Assembly: GCA_002529455.1 (NCBI GenBank)
Contig: NYMS01000006.1
Span: 124,001 to 188,000 of the forward strand
Source of the DNA: Glycomyces fuscus
GTDB lineage: Bacteria; Actinomycetota; Actinomycetes; Streptosporangiales; Streptosporangiaceae
Direction: 5' to 3'
DNA: 64,000 nt
Shown: piece after piece, positions 44,406 through 53,128 of the stretch
Layout: the number at the start of each line of letters is the position of its first letter
How positions within the stretch are numbered: position 1 is the stretch's first letter
The notes under the pieces: model-generated
Databases searched by the model: none
The model's input: only the letters and a program-made list of their open reading frames with translations
Told to the model about the DNA's origin: nothing
Position numbers and translations under genes: made by a program

Positions 44406-46697
44406 ATGACAGCGCAGCCCGGTCAGCCCGACGGGGTCCTCTTCGACCTTCCGGAGCAGGAGAGGACCACGGCTCGGGCGGCAAGCAGGTCCCGCCGCCC
44501 GGCCCCACGCAGGCCCGCCGAGCGGCTGCCCGTCGCGCGCGTGGTCGTGGACACCCCGCTGCCCCACCTGGACCGGTACTTCGACTACCGGGTGCCCGCC
44601 GACATGGACGAGGCCGCGGTGCCCGGCTGCCGGGTGAAGGTGCGGTTCAACAACCGCCAGCTGGGCGGTTTCCTGGCCGAGCGGGTGGAGACCTCGGAGT
44701 TCTCGGGGCGGCTGGCGTACCTGGAGGCGGTCGTCTCCCCCGAGCCCGTGCTGACCCCCGAGATCCTGGGGCTGGCCCGCGCGGTCGCCGACCGCTACGC
44801 GGGCACGCTGAGCGACGTGCTGCGCCTGGCGGTGCCGCCGCGCCACGCCCGCGTGGAGAAGGAGGCGGCGAAGGCCGCGGAGGCGGCGGTCGCCGGACAC
44901 GCCCACCCGCAGGGGGGTCCGGACGAGGGCCCCGGGGTCCCCTCCGAGGAGGGCGGGGACAGCGTGTCCGCGCAGGCGCGGGCGGCCGGCGCCGCGTCGG
45001 GCCCCCCTCCGGCCGGGTCCGACCCCGAGGCCGCGCCGGACACCGCGGACGCCCCGCGGGGATCCGCGACCTCGGCGGACGCGGCCCCCGACGCGGAGGC
45101 GGCGCGGGAGGCCGCCGGGACGGAGCCCGGCCCCGGCCCCTGGGCGGACTACCCCGAGGGCCCCTCCTTCCTGCGCGCGCTGCGCTCGGGCCAGCCCGCC
45201 CGGGCCGTGTGGAACGCCCTGCCCGGCACCGACTGGGCGGACGCGGTGGCGGTCGCCGCCGGGGAGGCCCTGGCCGCCGGGCGCGGCACCGTGGTCGTGG
45301 TGCCCGACGGCCGCGACGTGCGGGCCGTCGACCACGCCCTGGGACTCCGCCTGGGCGAGGGCCGGCACGCGGCGCTCACCGCCGACCTCGGACCGGCCGA
45401 GCGCTACCGGCGCTGGCTCTCGGTACTGCGCGGCGGGGTCCGGGTCGTGGTCGGCACGCGCGCGGCGGTGTTCGCGCCCGTGCGGGACCTGGGACTGGTG
45501 GTGCTGTGGGACGACGGCGACGACGTGCACGCCGACCCGCACGCCCCCTACCCGCACGCGCGCACGGTGCTGTCGATGCGCGCGCACCGCGCCGGGGCCG
45601 GTGCCCTGATCGGCGGGCACACGCGTACCACCGACGCCCAGCTGCTGGTCGAGTCGGGGTGGGCCCGTCCGCTGGCCGCCGACCGGGCGACCCTGCGCAG
45701 CCGTGCGCCCGTGGTGCGGGCGGCCGGGGACGACCGGGAGCTGGCCCGCGACGAGGCGGCGCGGTCGGCGCGGATGCCGAGCGTGGCCCTGCGCACGGCC
45801 CGCGAGGCCGCACGGACCGGTCCGGTGCTCTTCCAGGTGCCCCGCCGGGGTTACCTGAACACGCTGGCCTGCGCCGGGTGCCGCGAGCCCGCGCGCTGCG
45901 ACTCCTGCCGGGGCCCGCTGGCCGTGCGCGGTTCGCACGCCATGCCCTCGTGCGGCTGGTGCGGCCGGGTCGCCGGCCAGTGGGCGTGCCCGGAGTGCGG
46001 CGTCACCCGCATGCGCGCCGTGGTGGTGGGCGCCCGCCGCACCGCCGAGGAGCTGGGCCGCGCGTTCCCCTCGCTGACCGTGCGCACCTCGGGCCGCGAG
46101 GAGGTGCTGTCGCGGGTGGCGGACGCGCCGTCGCTGGTGGTGGCCACCCCGGGCGCCGAACCGGTGGCGGAGAACGGGTACGCGGCGGCGGTCCTGCTGG
46201 ACGGCTGGGCGCTGTTGAACCGGATGGACCTGCGCGCCTCGGAGGAGGCGCTGCGGCGCTGGTTGAACGCGGCGGCGCTGGTGCGGCCGGGCGGCACGGT
46301 AGTGGTGTCGGCCGACGCCTCGCTGCCGGTGGTGCAGTCGTTCGTGCGGTGGGACCCGGCGGGCTTCGCCGAGCGCGAGCTGGCCGAACGCCGCGAGCTG
46401 GGGTTCCCCCCCGCGGTGGCGATGGCCTCGGTCACCGGCGCTCCCGAGCACGTGCGCGAGCTGCTCGACCAGATCGAGCTGCCCGAGGGCACCGAACTCC
46501 TGGGGCCGGTGCCGGTCGGCGCGGACCGGGCGGTCGGCCCGGACGGCGACCACCCGACGGAGCGCGCGCTGCTGCGGGTGCCCCGGGGCGGGGTGGGCGC
46601 GCTGTCGCGGTCGCTCAAGGTGGCGGCCTCGGCGCGCAGCGCGCGCCGCGACGAGCACCTGGCGCAGGTGCGGGTGGACCCGCTGCACGTGGTCTAG
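44406..46697 (+). CDS. priA: PriA-like primosomal protein lacking helicase motifs
   Basis: 763 residues. The N-terminal DNA-binding domain has VVVDTPLPHLDRYFDYRVP and VRFNNRQLGGFL. A low-complexity insert (about 158-250) follows. The ATPase core is degenerate: no GxGKT Walker A is seen and the DEEH position reads VLWDDGDD. The zinc-binding Cys clusters (CAGCREPARCDSC, then CGWC, CPECG; about 488-530) remain. From established knowledge, actinobacterial PriA proteins lack detectable helicase motifs, so this is likely a structural restart factor. ATG at 44406 follows GAGGGGG. Confidence 0.92.
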   Translation: MTAQPGQPDGVLFDLPEQERTTARAASRSRRPAPRRPAERLPVARVVVDTPLPHLDRYFDYRVPADMDEAAVPGCRVKVRFNNRQLGGFLAERVETSEFSGRLAYLEAVVSPEPVLTPEILGLARAVADRYAGTLSDVLRLAVPPRHARVEKEAAKAAEAAVAGHAHPQGGPDEGPGVPSEEGGDSVSAQARAAGAASGPPPAGSDPEAAPDTADAPRGSATSADAAPDAEAAREAAGTEPGPGPWADYPEGPSFLRALRSGQPARAVWNALPGTDWADAVAVAAGEALAAGRGTVVVVPDGRDVRAVDHALGLRLGEGRHAALTADLGPAERYRRWLSVLRGGVRVVVGTRAAVFAPVRDLGLVVLWDDGDDVHADPHAPYPHARTVLSMRAHRAGAGALIGGHTRTTDAQLLVESGWARPLAADRATLRSRAPVVRAAGDDRELARDEAARSARMPSVALRTAREAARTGPVLFQVPRRGYLNTLACAGCREPARCDSCRGPLAVRGSHAMPSCGWCGRVAGQWACPECGVTRMRAVVVGARRTAEELGRAFPSLTVRTSGREEVLSRVADAPSLVVATPGAEPVAENGYAAAVLLDGWALLNRMDLRASEEALRRWLNAAALVRPGGTVVVSADASLPVVQSFVRWDPAGFAERELAERRELGFPPAVAMASVTGAPEHVRELLDQIELPEGTELLGPVPVGADRAVGPDGDHPTERALLRVPRGGVGALSRSLKVAASARSARRDEHLAQVRVDPLHVV

Positions 46698-46816
46698 GCG
46701 CGCCCGGTCGCTGCACCGTCCGCCGACCGACCAGCGGACGCGGTGTGCCGTGTGGCGGGCGCGCCCCCGGGAAAACCGGTGGAGGAAGCCACCGGCGCAC
46801 GTGGAGACTGTCCGCC

Positions 46817-47608
46817 ATGGCAGACTCCACCACGGACCTCTTCGACTCGGTTGCCGACGTCTACGACGAGTCGGTGCCCTTCTTCGCCACCCTCGCGCGG
46901 CGGCTGACCGCCTGGGCCGGGCCGCCGCCCGGTGCACGGCTGCTGGACCTGGGCGCCGGACGCGGAGCCGTGTCCCTCGCCGTCACCGAGGCGCTGGGCC
47001 CCTCGTGCGCGGTCCTCGCAGTGGACGTCTCGCCTCGGATGGTCGACGCCCTGGCCGCGCTGTCGGTCCCCGGGCTGCGGGCCCGCGTTATGGACGCCGC
47101 CGCGCTCGACCTTCCCGACCGCTCCCGCGACGCGGTGCTGAGCGGGTTCCTGTTCCACATCCTGCCGGATCCGGGCGCGGTGCTGCGCGAGGCGGCCCGG
47201 GTGCTCCGGCCCGGCGCGACCCTGGCCTTCTCCACTCCCGGACCCAGCTCCGACGGAGGCTGGTGGGCCCGCTACGGGGAGGTCTTCGAGGAGTTCAGGG
47301 CCGCGCACGGCCTGGACGCGCCCGCTGGGATGGGCGGGCCGCACCCCCCGTGGGAGGAACTAGCGGAGCGGTCCGGGCTGCGCTACACCCGCACGGCCGC
47401 CACGGAGGTCGAGCTTCCCCTCGACGGGCCCCGGGCGCACTGGGAGTGGCTGCTCTCGCACGGCAACCGCTGGCTCCACGACGCCTTGGACGAACCACGG
47501 CGCCGCGCCCTCGAACAGCGGGTGCTGCGCAGCCTGGACGAGCACCACCCCACACGGGGGCACAGCCTCATAGCCGGAGCCGTCTTCCACGAGATGACCA
47601 GGCCCTGA
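46817..47608 (+). CDS. Class I SAM-dependent methyltransferase
   Basis: 263 residues, with LLDLGAGRGAVSLAVTEALG near 42-61 as the SAM loop, AVDVSPRMVDAL for motif II, and VLREAARVLRPGATLAFSTP near 120-140. The UbiE/COQ5-like arrangement does not fix the substrate. ATG at 46817. It follows priA by about 120 bases on the same strand, but a link is not evident. A hairpin lies between its stop and the convergent DinB-like gene. Confidence 0.88.
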   Translation: MADSTTDLFDSVADVYDESVPFFATLARRLTAWAGPPPGARLLDLGAGRGAVSLAVTEALGPSCAVLAVDVSPRMVDALAALSVPGLRARVMDAAALDLPDRSRDAVLSGFLFHILPDPGAVLREAARVLRPGATLAFSTPGPSSDGGWWARYGEVFEEFRAAHGLDAPAGMGGPHPPWEELAERSGLRYTRTAATEVELPLDGPRAHWEWLLSHGNRWLHDALDEPRRRALEQRVLRSLDEHHPTRGHSLIAGAVFHEMTRP

Positions 47609-47622
47609 GCCGCGCGTGGAAC

Positions 47623-47647
47623 CCGCCCCGCCCCCGCGTCGGGGCGG
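47623..47647. terminator. Hairpin between convergent genes
   Basis: An 8-bp stem, CCGCCCCG (47623-47630) with 47640-47647, around a nine-base loop, between the plus-strand methyltransferase stop and the minus-strand DinB-like stop. It could serve both directions. No U tract. Confidence 0.5.
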
Positions 47648-47648
47648 C

Positions 47649-48188
47649 TCAGCGGCCGTACTCCGCGCGGTACAGGTCGCGCAGCGCGGCCACCTCCGCC
47701 GCGTGGTGGATGACCTCCCGGTTGACGTGGAGCACCAGCGCGACCATCGGGAAGTCCTCCCACTGGGGCGCCTCGGCCCCGCCCACCGGCGCGGCCAGGC
47801 CGCTCTCGCCCAGCTCCTGGACGTGCGCGGTCCAGGCCCCGTAGGCGTGGCGCAGCCTCTGCCTGGCCTCCGCGGCGGTCGCGGGCCAGTCGGTGTTCTC
47901 CCGTGTGGCGGTGCGGTCGCCGAAGTGCCAGTTGACGCGGGTCTCCAGGACCTCGACGACGATGTGCCCGAGCCGCCAGGCGATGGTGGTCACCGGCGGC
48001 GGTTCGGGTTCGGGGACGGCCGTGTCGGGCCGGTGGCGCCCGTCCGGCCCCTCGCGCACGGTCCACGCTCCCGGCACCGGCATCCAGTGGAACTCCTCGT
48101 CGGTGAGCCCCTCCAGGCGGGGCCACAGGGAGTAGTCCCAGTAGAACCGCAGCTGCGCCAGGACCTCTCCGGCCCAGTTCACCGCCAC
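47649..48188 (-). CDS. DinB-fold (DUF664-like) protein
   Basis: 179 residues with a predicted four-helix bundle. The putative metal ligands are in TTIAWRLGHIVVEVLE (about 80-95) and VNREVIHHAAEVAALRDLY near the C-terminus (about 155-173), typical of DinB/YfiT thiol-dependent metalloproteins. Actinobacterial members include mycothiol-dependent transferases; the substrate is unknown. The start is GTG at 48186-48188 or 48180-48182. Its beginning overlaps the end of the upstream gene by about ten bases. Confidence 0.82.
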   Translation of the reverse strand: MAVNWAGEVLAQLRFYWDYSLWPRLEGLTDEEFHWMPVPGAWTVREGPDGRHRPDTAVPEPEPPPVTTIAWRLGHIVVEVLETRVNWHFGDRTATRENTDWPATAAEARQRLRHAYGAWTAHVQELGESGLAAPVGGAEAPQWEDFPMVALVLHVNREVIHHAAEVAALRDLYRAEYGR

Positions 48189-48892
48189 CCGCGCACACTC
48201 CCTCCCCGGCCGGGCGCGCGGCCCATCCCCGCGAGGACGCCGGTGCCCTGGCCGGACACGTCCTCGTCCGGATAGGGCCACCATCGCAGGTCCGCCACCC
48301 CCGGTTCAATGGGCTGGAAGGGGGAGAAGGCGCGCTCCACCGCGGCGCGGGGGGCCGGGGAGGCGAGTACGAGGTAGCCGCCCCCGCGCATGAGGGCGTG
48401 CAGGCCGTCGATCCCGGCGGGCGGGTCGTCCGCGGTGAAGGGGCGGGTCATCAGGACGGCGACGGGCTCGTCGAAGTCGACGAGCCCGGAGGTGCCGAGG
48501 CGGCGCAGGAGCGTGTCCGTGCCGGATCCGTCGCCGGAGAGCACGGAGGCTCCGGCGGTGGAGAGCATGCCCGCCGCGCCGTGCGGGGCGACGTGGACGA
48601 CGGAGGCGCCGGGGGCGGCGGCGTGCACGCGCTCGGCGGTCCCGGGCACCGGGCACCCCCAGTCGACGAACTGGCGCACGCCCGCGTCGGCGGACAGGTA
48701 GTCGACGGCGCGTCCCAGGAAGGCCTGGTGCAGGCGGGTGTGCTCGGCGTGCCGGGGGTCGGGGCGCTCGTCCGCGCGGGAGCCGAGGTCGACCACGCCG
48801 GACCGCTGGCCGGGGACGGGCACGGACCCGCGCCCGCGGAACACGGCCGTGAGCCGACCTGTCTTGGGCCCTCGGACGTTGGTCACGTTCAC
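48179..48892 (-). CDS. Divergent DUF574-type methyltransferase-like protein
   Basis: 237 residues. RHAEHTRLHQAFLGRAVDYL and GVRQFVDWG resemble the core of actinobacterial DUF574 SAM-dependent methyltransferases. The N-terminal MYDYYLGGKDN-type segment is missing, the glycine-rich loop normally DIGTGLPT reads DWGCPVPG, and the following acidic VDNDP position reads HVAPHG. SAM binding may be lost, so this looks degenerate. GTG at 48890-48892 follows GGGGGAG. It may be co-transcribed with the overlapping DinB-fold gene. Confidence 0.65.
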   Translation of the reverse strand: MNVTNVRGPKTGRLTAVFRGRGSVPVPGQRSGVVDLGSRADERPDPRHAEHTRLHQAFLGRAVDYLSADAGVRQFVDWGCPVPGTAERVHAAAPGASVVHVAPHGAAGMLSTAGASVLSGDGSGTDTLLRRLGTSGLVDFDEPVAVLMTRPFTADDPPAGIDGLHALMRGGGYLVLASPAPRAAVERAFSPFQPIEPGVADLRWWPYPDEDVSGQGTGVLAGMGRAPGRGGSVRGWR

Positions 48893-49162
48893 GCTCCCCC
48901 AGCCGGTTCGCTCGCGGGAGGCAGACGCTCGGCGGGGCGGGCCGGTCGGGCCCGGACAGCGTCGCGCCATGCCGTCAGGGCCCGATGGTACCTCCTGTGA
49001 AAGTGATCCTCGGCACACACCTGGGTGTTATACGCCCTATTTCGCCCTTTGTGGGCTCTTGGGGCGCAAGTGTTTTTGACGGGCGAACCCCGTCCCGCCG
49101 GCGGGGAGGGGGCGTCACACCCCGCTCCCCCGTGGTTCCGGCAGGTCACCGCCACCGTGTCC

Positions 49163-51817
49163 TCAGAAGCGCCCTCCGGCGCGTCCGGACGGCCCGGCGC
49201 GCCGCCGGTCGGCGGTCAGCCTCCTGGCGGGGAACTCCGCGCACAGCCAGGACACCATCGCGACCACCAGCGCGGTCGCGGGCAGCAGCCACAACGGGCC
49301 GCCGGGCCACGGGCGCCCCAGGAGCCCCATCCCCGCGAAGGCGAGCGGGACCGCCGAGGCCAGGACACCGGCGGCGACCGCGCCGACAGCGATCAGGGCG
49401 GCCTCCCTGCGCAGCAGCGAACGGACCTGCGCCGGGGTCATGCCCACGGCGCGCAGCGCGTCCGTCTCCGCACGGCGGCGCAGGGTCTGGGCGGACAGGC
49501 GGTTGGCCACCGAGAGAAGCACGTACCCCGCCAGGCAGAGCAGCACCACGAGGTTGAGCACCGTGTTCGCCGTGAGCCCGGTCGAAGCCGCCCCCGGAGC
49601 GGTGTCGGAGACCTCCACCCCCGGACGGGACCGGGCCAGGGCGTCGAGAGCCTCCCGGGCCCCGGCCTCCCGCCCTGGTTCGGCGACCACCCGCAGCTCG
49701 GCGTCAAGGTCCCCGGTCAGGTGCCCCCGTGCCAGGTCCCGCGAGACCAGGACCCGGCCGAAGCCGAGCTCTCGTTCGTACAGCGCGACCACCTCGGCGC
49801 TGACCTCGGCCCCGTCCCCCATACGGAACGTGACCGTCCGCCCCGGCTCCGCGCCGAGGGAGCGCGCGGTCCGCGCGCCCAGCGCGACGGTGTCGCCGGT
49901 CAGCGCGCCCAGGTCGCCCTCGGTGACGCCCACGTCGACGACCTCCCGCGCGTTCGGCCCCAGGACGAGTGCGGGCGTCTCCTGGTGGACCTCGCCCTCC
50001 CCGAACGGCGACTCGGTGGTCCACACGAGGGTGGTCGGTGTGGCGGTAGCCGCCGCGGCGACGGACGGGTCCTCCCGCACGGCCTCGGCCAGGCCCTCAG
50101 GAAGCCCGCCGAGCGCGGGCGCGGTCACCGTGCTCACCGCCAGGTCGCCCTCCTCGCGCTGCGCCGTCTGCGCGGCCAGCAGCGTGGTGTTGACGTAGCC
50201 CTGGCCGAGGGCGAAGGCCACCAGCATCGCCAGCGCGCTGACCGCGCCCGCCACCCGGTGGGAGTGGCCGTGCAGGTTGCGCACCGCCAGCCAGGTCAGG
50301 GCGGAGGAGCGCACGGACGGCAGGCGGCCGAGCGCCCCGCTCACGGCCCGCAGCAGGGCGGGGCCGGCCAGGGCCAGTCCGGCCACCGCGAGCAGGCCGG
50401 CCGAGGCCGGGCCGACCGCGGCCGTCTCGTCGCCCAGCACCAGCGCCGGGACCGACGCGCCCACCGAGGCCAGGAGCAGCGCCGCACCCGTCCAGGTGCG
50501 CGCCCGGCCGGGGACGCGCGGCTCGGCGACGGACTCGGCGAGCGCCCCGATGGGCGGCGCGGACGCGGTCCGGCCGACCGCGGCCAGCGAGGCCAGCCAC
50601 ACGGCGAGCGTCATCAGCACGGCCGTGGCCAGGGCGGGCAGCGGCCCGAACACCGGCGGCAGGTCCGGCGGGACGAGGCCCAGGGAGGCGAACCAGTCCA
50701 GCGCGGCCCCCGCCAGCAGGTAGCCCCCGCCCACGCCGAAGGGCAGGACCGCCAGGGTGACGAGGAGGTCGGGCACGGCGACCAGGCGGCGGACCTGGCG
50801 GGGCGTGGCGCCCACAGCCCGCAGCAGCGCCAGGTCGCGGCGCTGGGCGGCCACGGAGACCGACAGCGCTCCGGCGACGGTCAGGCCGACGGTCATCACC
50901 AGCACGCCGCCGAGCGAACCGGCCACCGCGACCAGGACCCCGCGGGCGGCTCCGGCCGCCGGGGACTCGGCGTCGCCGATCCGGTCCCCGGTCCGCACGA
51001 GCGCGTCCTCGCCCGCCAGGGCCTCCTCCACCGCCCCGGCGAGCCGCTCCTCCGACACGCCGGGGGCGGCGCGCAGGCCGACCAGGTCCACGGTGCCCTC
51101 ACGGGGACCGGAGGTGCGTCCGGCGAGGTCGGCGGCGGCCTCGTCGTCGAACAGGACCGCGGCGGCGCCGGTGTCCAGCACCCCCGAGAGCCGGTGGTCG
51201 CCGGTGCGCCCCGCCGCGGTGACCCGCACCCGGTCGCCGACCTCCGCGCCCGCGGCGGCGGCCGTGGCGGCGTCCAGGACCACCTCGTGCGCCCCCCGCG
51301 GCGCCCCGCCCTCCAGGGAGGCGTCCTCCAGCAGCGCGGCGGAGGACCACCCGTGGCCGAAGGTGCGGGGGTCGGCTCCCGTGGCGGCCCCGTCCCCGGT
51401 GTGCACCGCGGCCGGGAACCCGACGTCGCCGACGGCGGTACCGACCTCGGGCAGGGCGGCCAGCCGGGTGACGAACTCCTCGGGCAGGGCGGCCCGCTCG
51501 GGCAGGGGGAGGTCCAGGTCCTCGGCCCGCTCGACCGTCTGGGGCGCGGTGACCACGGCGTCCGCGCCCCGGAGGCTTTCGGCGGGGACGGACGAGCGCA
51601 GCCCGGTGTCGGCGAGCACGCCGCCGACGGTGACGAACGCCGATCCGCCCAGGACGGCGACGGCGACGGCCGCCAGGACTCCGGCGCGGCCGCGCGCCAG
51701 CTTCGACGCGAGGGGGCCCCGGCCGCCGACGGGGGCAGGGCCGGAGTCCGGCTCCGGGGCGGGGCCGCAACCGGAGGTCGGGCCCGGATCGGGGACCGCG
51801 CCGGAGGCCGCCGTCAC
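49163..51817 (-). CDS. FtsX-domain ABC transporter permease
   Basis: 884 residues. One N-terminal helix (about 48-70), a large extracytoplasmic domain, three helices (about 300-410), a second central block, another extracytoplasmic domain, and three C-terminal helices make the duplicated FtsX/MacB-like permease pattern. AAQRRDLALLRAVGATPRQVRRL near 335 and RAETDALRAVGMTPAQVRSLL near 800 are the paired FtsX motifs. With the adjacent ATPase it likely exports a lipid, peptide or drug, or senses envelope stress. Its start overlaps the ATPase stop by four bases. Confidence 0.92.
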   Translation of the reverse strand: MTAASGAVPDPGPTSGCGPAPEPDSGPAPVGGRGPLASKLARGRAGVLAAVAVAVLGGSAFVTVGGVLADTGLRSSVPAESLRGADAVVTAPQTVERAEDLDLPLPERAALPEEFVTRLAALPEVGTAVGDVGFPAAVHTGDGAATGADPRTFGHGWSSAALLEDASLEGGAPRGAHEVVLDAATAAAAGAEVGDRVRVTAAGRTGDHRLSGVLDTGAAAVLFDDEAAADLAGRTSGPREGTVDLVGLRAAPGVSEERLAGAVEEALAGEDALVRTGDRIGDAESPAAGAARGVLVAVAGSLGGVLVMTVGLTVAGALSVSVAAQRRDLALLRAVGATPRQVRRLVAVPDLLVTLAVLPFGVGGGYLLAGAALDWFASLGLVPPDLPPVFGPLPALATAVLMTLAVWLASLAAVGRTASAPPIGALAESVAEPRVPGRARTWTGAALLLASVGASVPALVLGDETAAVGPASAGLLAVAGLALAGPALLRAVSGALGRLPSVRSSALTWLAVRNLHGHSHRVAGAVSALAMLVAFALGQGYVNTTLLAAQTAQREEGDLAVSTVTAPALGGLPEGLAEAVREDPSVAAAATATPTTLVWTTESPFGEGEVHQETPALVLGPNAREVVDVGVTEGDLGALTGDTVALGARTARSLGAEPGRTVTFRMGDGAEVSAEVVALYERELGFGRVLVSRDLARGHLTGDLDAELRVVAEPGREAGAREALDALARSRPGVEVSDTAPGAASTGLTANTVLNLVVLLCLAGYVLLSVANRLSAQTLRRRAETDALRAVGMTPAQVRSLLRREAALIAVGAVAAGVLASAVPLAFAGMGLLGRPWPGGPLWLLPATALVVAMVSWLCAEFPARRLTADRRRAGPSGRAGGRF

Positions 51818-52626
51818 CGGTCCGCCTCCGCCCCGGCCGTCTCCAGGGAGGCCAGGCGCCCGGCCAGGTCGGCCGCGGAGGGGGCGTGCAGGACGTCGGT
51901 GAGGCGGCCGTCGGCCATGACCGCGGTGGCGTGCGCCCGGGCGGCGGCCCTGGGGTCGTGGGTCACCATGACGACGGTCTGGCCGAGGTCGTCCACGACC
52001 TCCCGCAGCAGGCCCAGGACGCTGTCGGCGGTCGCGCCGTCGAGCGCTCCGGTGGGTTCGTCGGCGAAGACGATGTCGGGGCGGGAGGCCAGGGCGCGCA
52101 CGATCGCGATCCGCTGCTGCTGGCCGCCGGAGAGCTCTCCGGGCCGGTGGCGCAGCCGCCGCCCCACACCCGTCCGGTCGACGAGCGAGCGCAGCCAGTC
52201 CTGGTCGGGGGTGCGTCCGGCCAGGCGCAGCGGCAGGGTGATGTTCTCCTCCGCGGTGAGGGTGGGCACCAGGTTGTAGGACTGGAACACGAAGCCAACG
52301 CGCTCGCGGCGGAACTCGGTGCGGCGTGGCTCGCGCAGGGCGCTGATGTCGGTGCCGCCCACCACCACCGAGCCCGAGGTGGGCAGGTCCATGCCGGACG
52401 CGCAGTTGAGCAGGGTGCTCTTGCCCGATCCGGACGGCCCCATGACGGCGAGGAACGATCCGCGGGGGACCCGAAGCGACACCCCGGCCAGGGCCGGGAC
52501 CGCACCCCCGCCGTCGGAGTGGACGCGGTGGACGTCGATGAGCCGGACGGCGTCGGCGTCCGGCTCCGCGGGACCCGCCGGCGCGGCGGGGGCCGTGGCG
52601 GTGGCCGCCCCGTTCGCGCCGCTCAC
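51814..52626 (-). CDS. ABC transporter ATP-binding protein (MacB/LolD type)
   Basis: 270 residues. Walker [20 protein letters not shown] near 63, Q-loop [14 protein letters not shown] near 110, signature [23 protein letters not shown] near 163, Walker [12 protein letters not shown] near 184, and H-loop VTHD near 218 are intact. GTG at 52624-52626 overlaps the upstream small gene by four bases. It forms an operon with the FtsX permease. Confidence 0.95.
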   Translation of the reverse strand: MSGANGAATATAPAAPAGPAEPDADAVRLIDVHRVHSDGGGAVPALAGVSLRVPRGSFLAVMGPSGSGKSTLLNCASGMDLPTSGSVVVGGTDISALREPRRTEFRRERVGFVFQSYNLVPTLTAEENITLPLRLAGRTPDQDWLRSLVDRTGVGRRLRHRPGELSGGQQQRIAIVRALASRPDIVFADEPTGALDGATADSVLGLLREVVDDLGQTVVMVTHDPRAAARAHATAVMADGRLTDVLHAPSAADLAGRLASLETAGAEADR

Positions 52627-52895
52627 CGGTCGCCCCTGCGGACCAGGACGACCAGCGCGACCAGCGAGGCCAGCGCGGTGGCTCCGAAGACCGACCCGAC
52701 CAGCTCGTGGCCGAGCAGGGACAGGGTGCCGTTGGCCGCTGCGCACCCCGTGAGGACGACCCCGAGCAGGACCAGGAGGGCCCTGCGGGCGGGCGTGCGC
52801 CGGGGCCGGGAGGCCGGGGAGGCCGACGGCGGGGCGGAGGAGGGCGACGGGGCCCCGGCGGTCGGGGCGTCGATGCGGTAGGGGTCGTCGGACAC
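52623..52895 (-). CDS. Small membrane protein of the ABC operon
   Basis: 90 residues. A Pro/Ser/Ala-rich cytoplasmic leader (1-40) is followed by two hydrophobic segments (about 41-60 and 65-83), ending RRGDR. I do not recognise a family. GTG at 52893-52895 has GGGAGCA upstream, and its stop overlaps the ATPase start, so it is the first gene of the exporter operon. It may be a subunit or partner of the transporter. Confidence 0.7.
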   Translation of the reverse strand: MSDDPYRIDAPTAGAPSPSSAPPSASPASRPRRTPARRALLVLLGVVLTGCAAANGTLSLLGHELVGSVFGATALASLVALVVLVRRGDR

Positions 52896-53007
52896 GGCTG
52901 CTCCCGGGGTTCGGTGGGTGGCTGGCCACGGCCGGCGCACCGCCCGCCGTGTCGTCTCCGACGCTACGCGGACGCGGTCCGCCGAGACATCCCGCCCACC
53001 CGCCGAC

Positions 53008-53033
53008 CCCTGCTACAGCCAGCTGTAGCAGGG
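53008..53033. promoter_or_regulatory. Perfect 26-bp palindrome upstream of the ABC operon
   Basis: CCCTGCTACAGC (53008-53019), a two-base centre CA, then GCTGTAGCAGGG (53022-53033). It lies 113 bases before the start of the small membrane protein gene. It is a likely operator for a dimeric regulator of the exporter. No regulator gene lies beside it. Confidence 0.75.
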
Positions 53034-53128
53034 CCTGCCCGAAACACTCCCACCAGCCGCGACGACTCCGCCGTGCCGCCCCGCCGCAGGGGGTCCGGCG
53101 GGGCGGCTCCGGTCGCGGGCGGCCCCCG

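Noticed and set aside
44379..46937. Long minus-strand open frame antisense to priA
   Set aside because: Compositionally biased shadow without motifs; the priA zinc cluster and DNA-binding blocks define the real strand.
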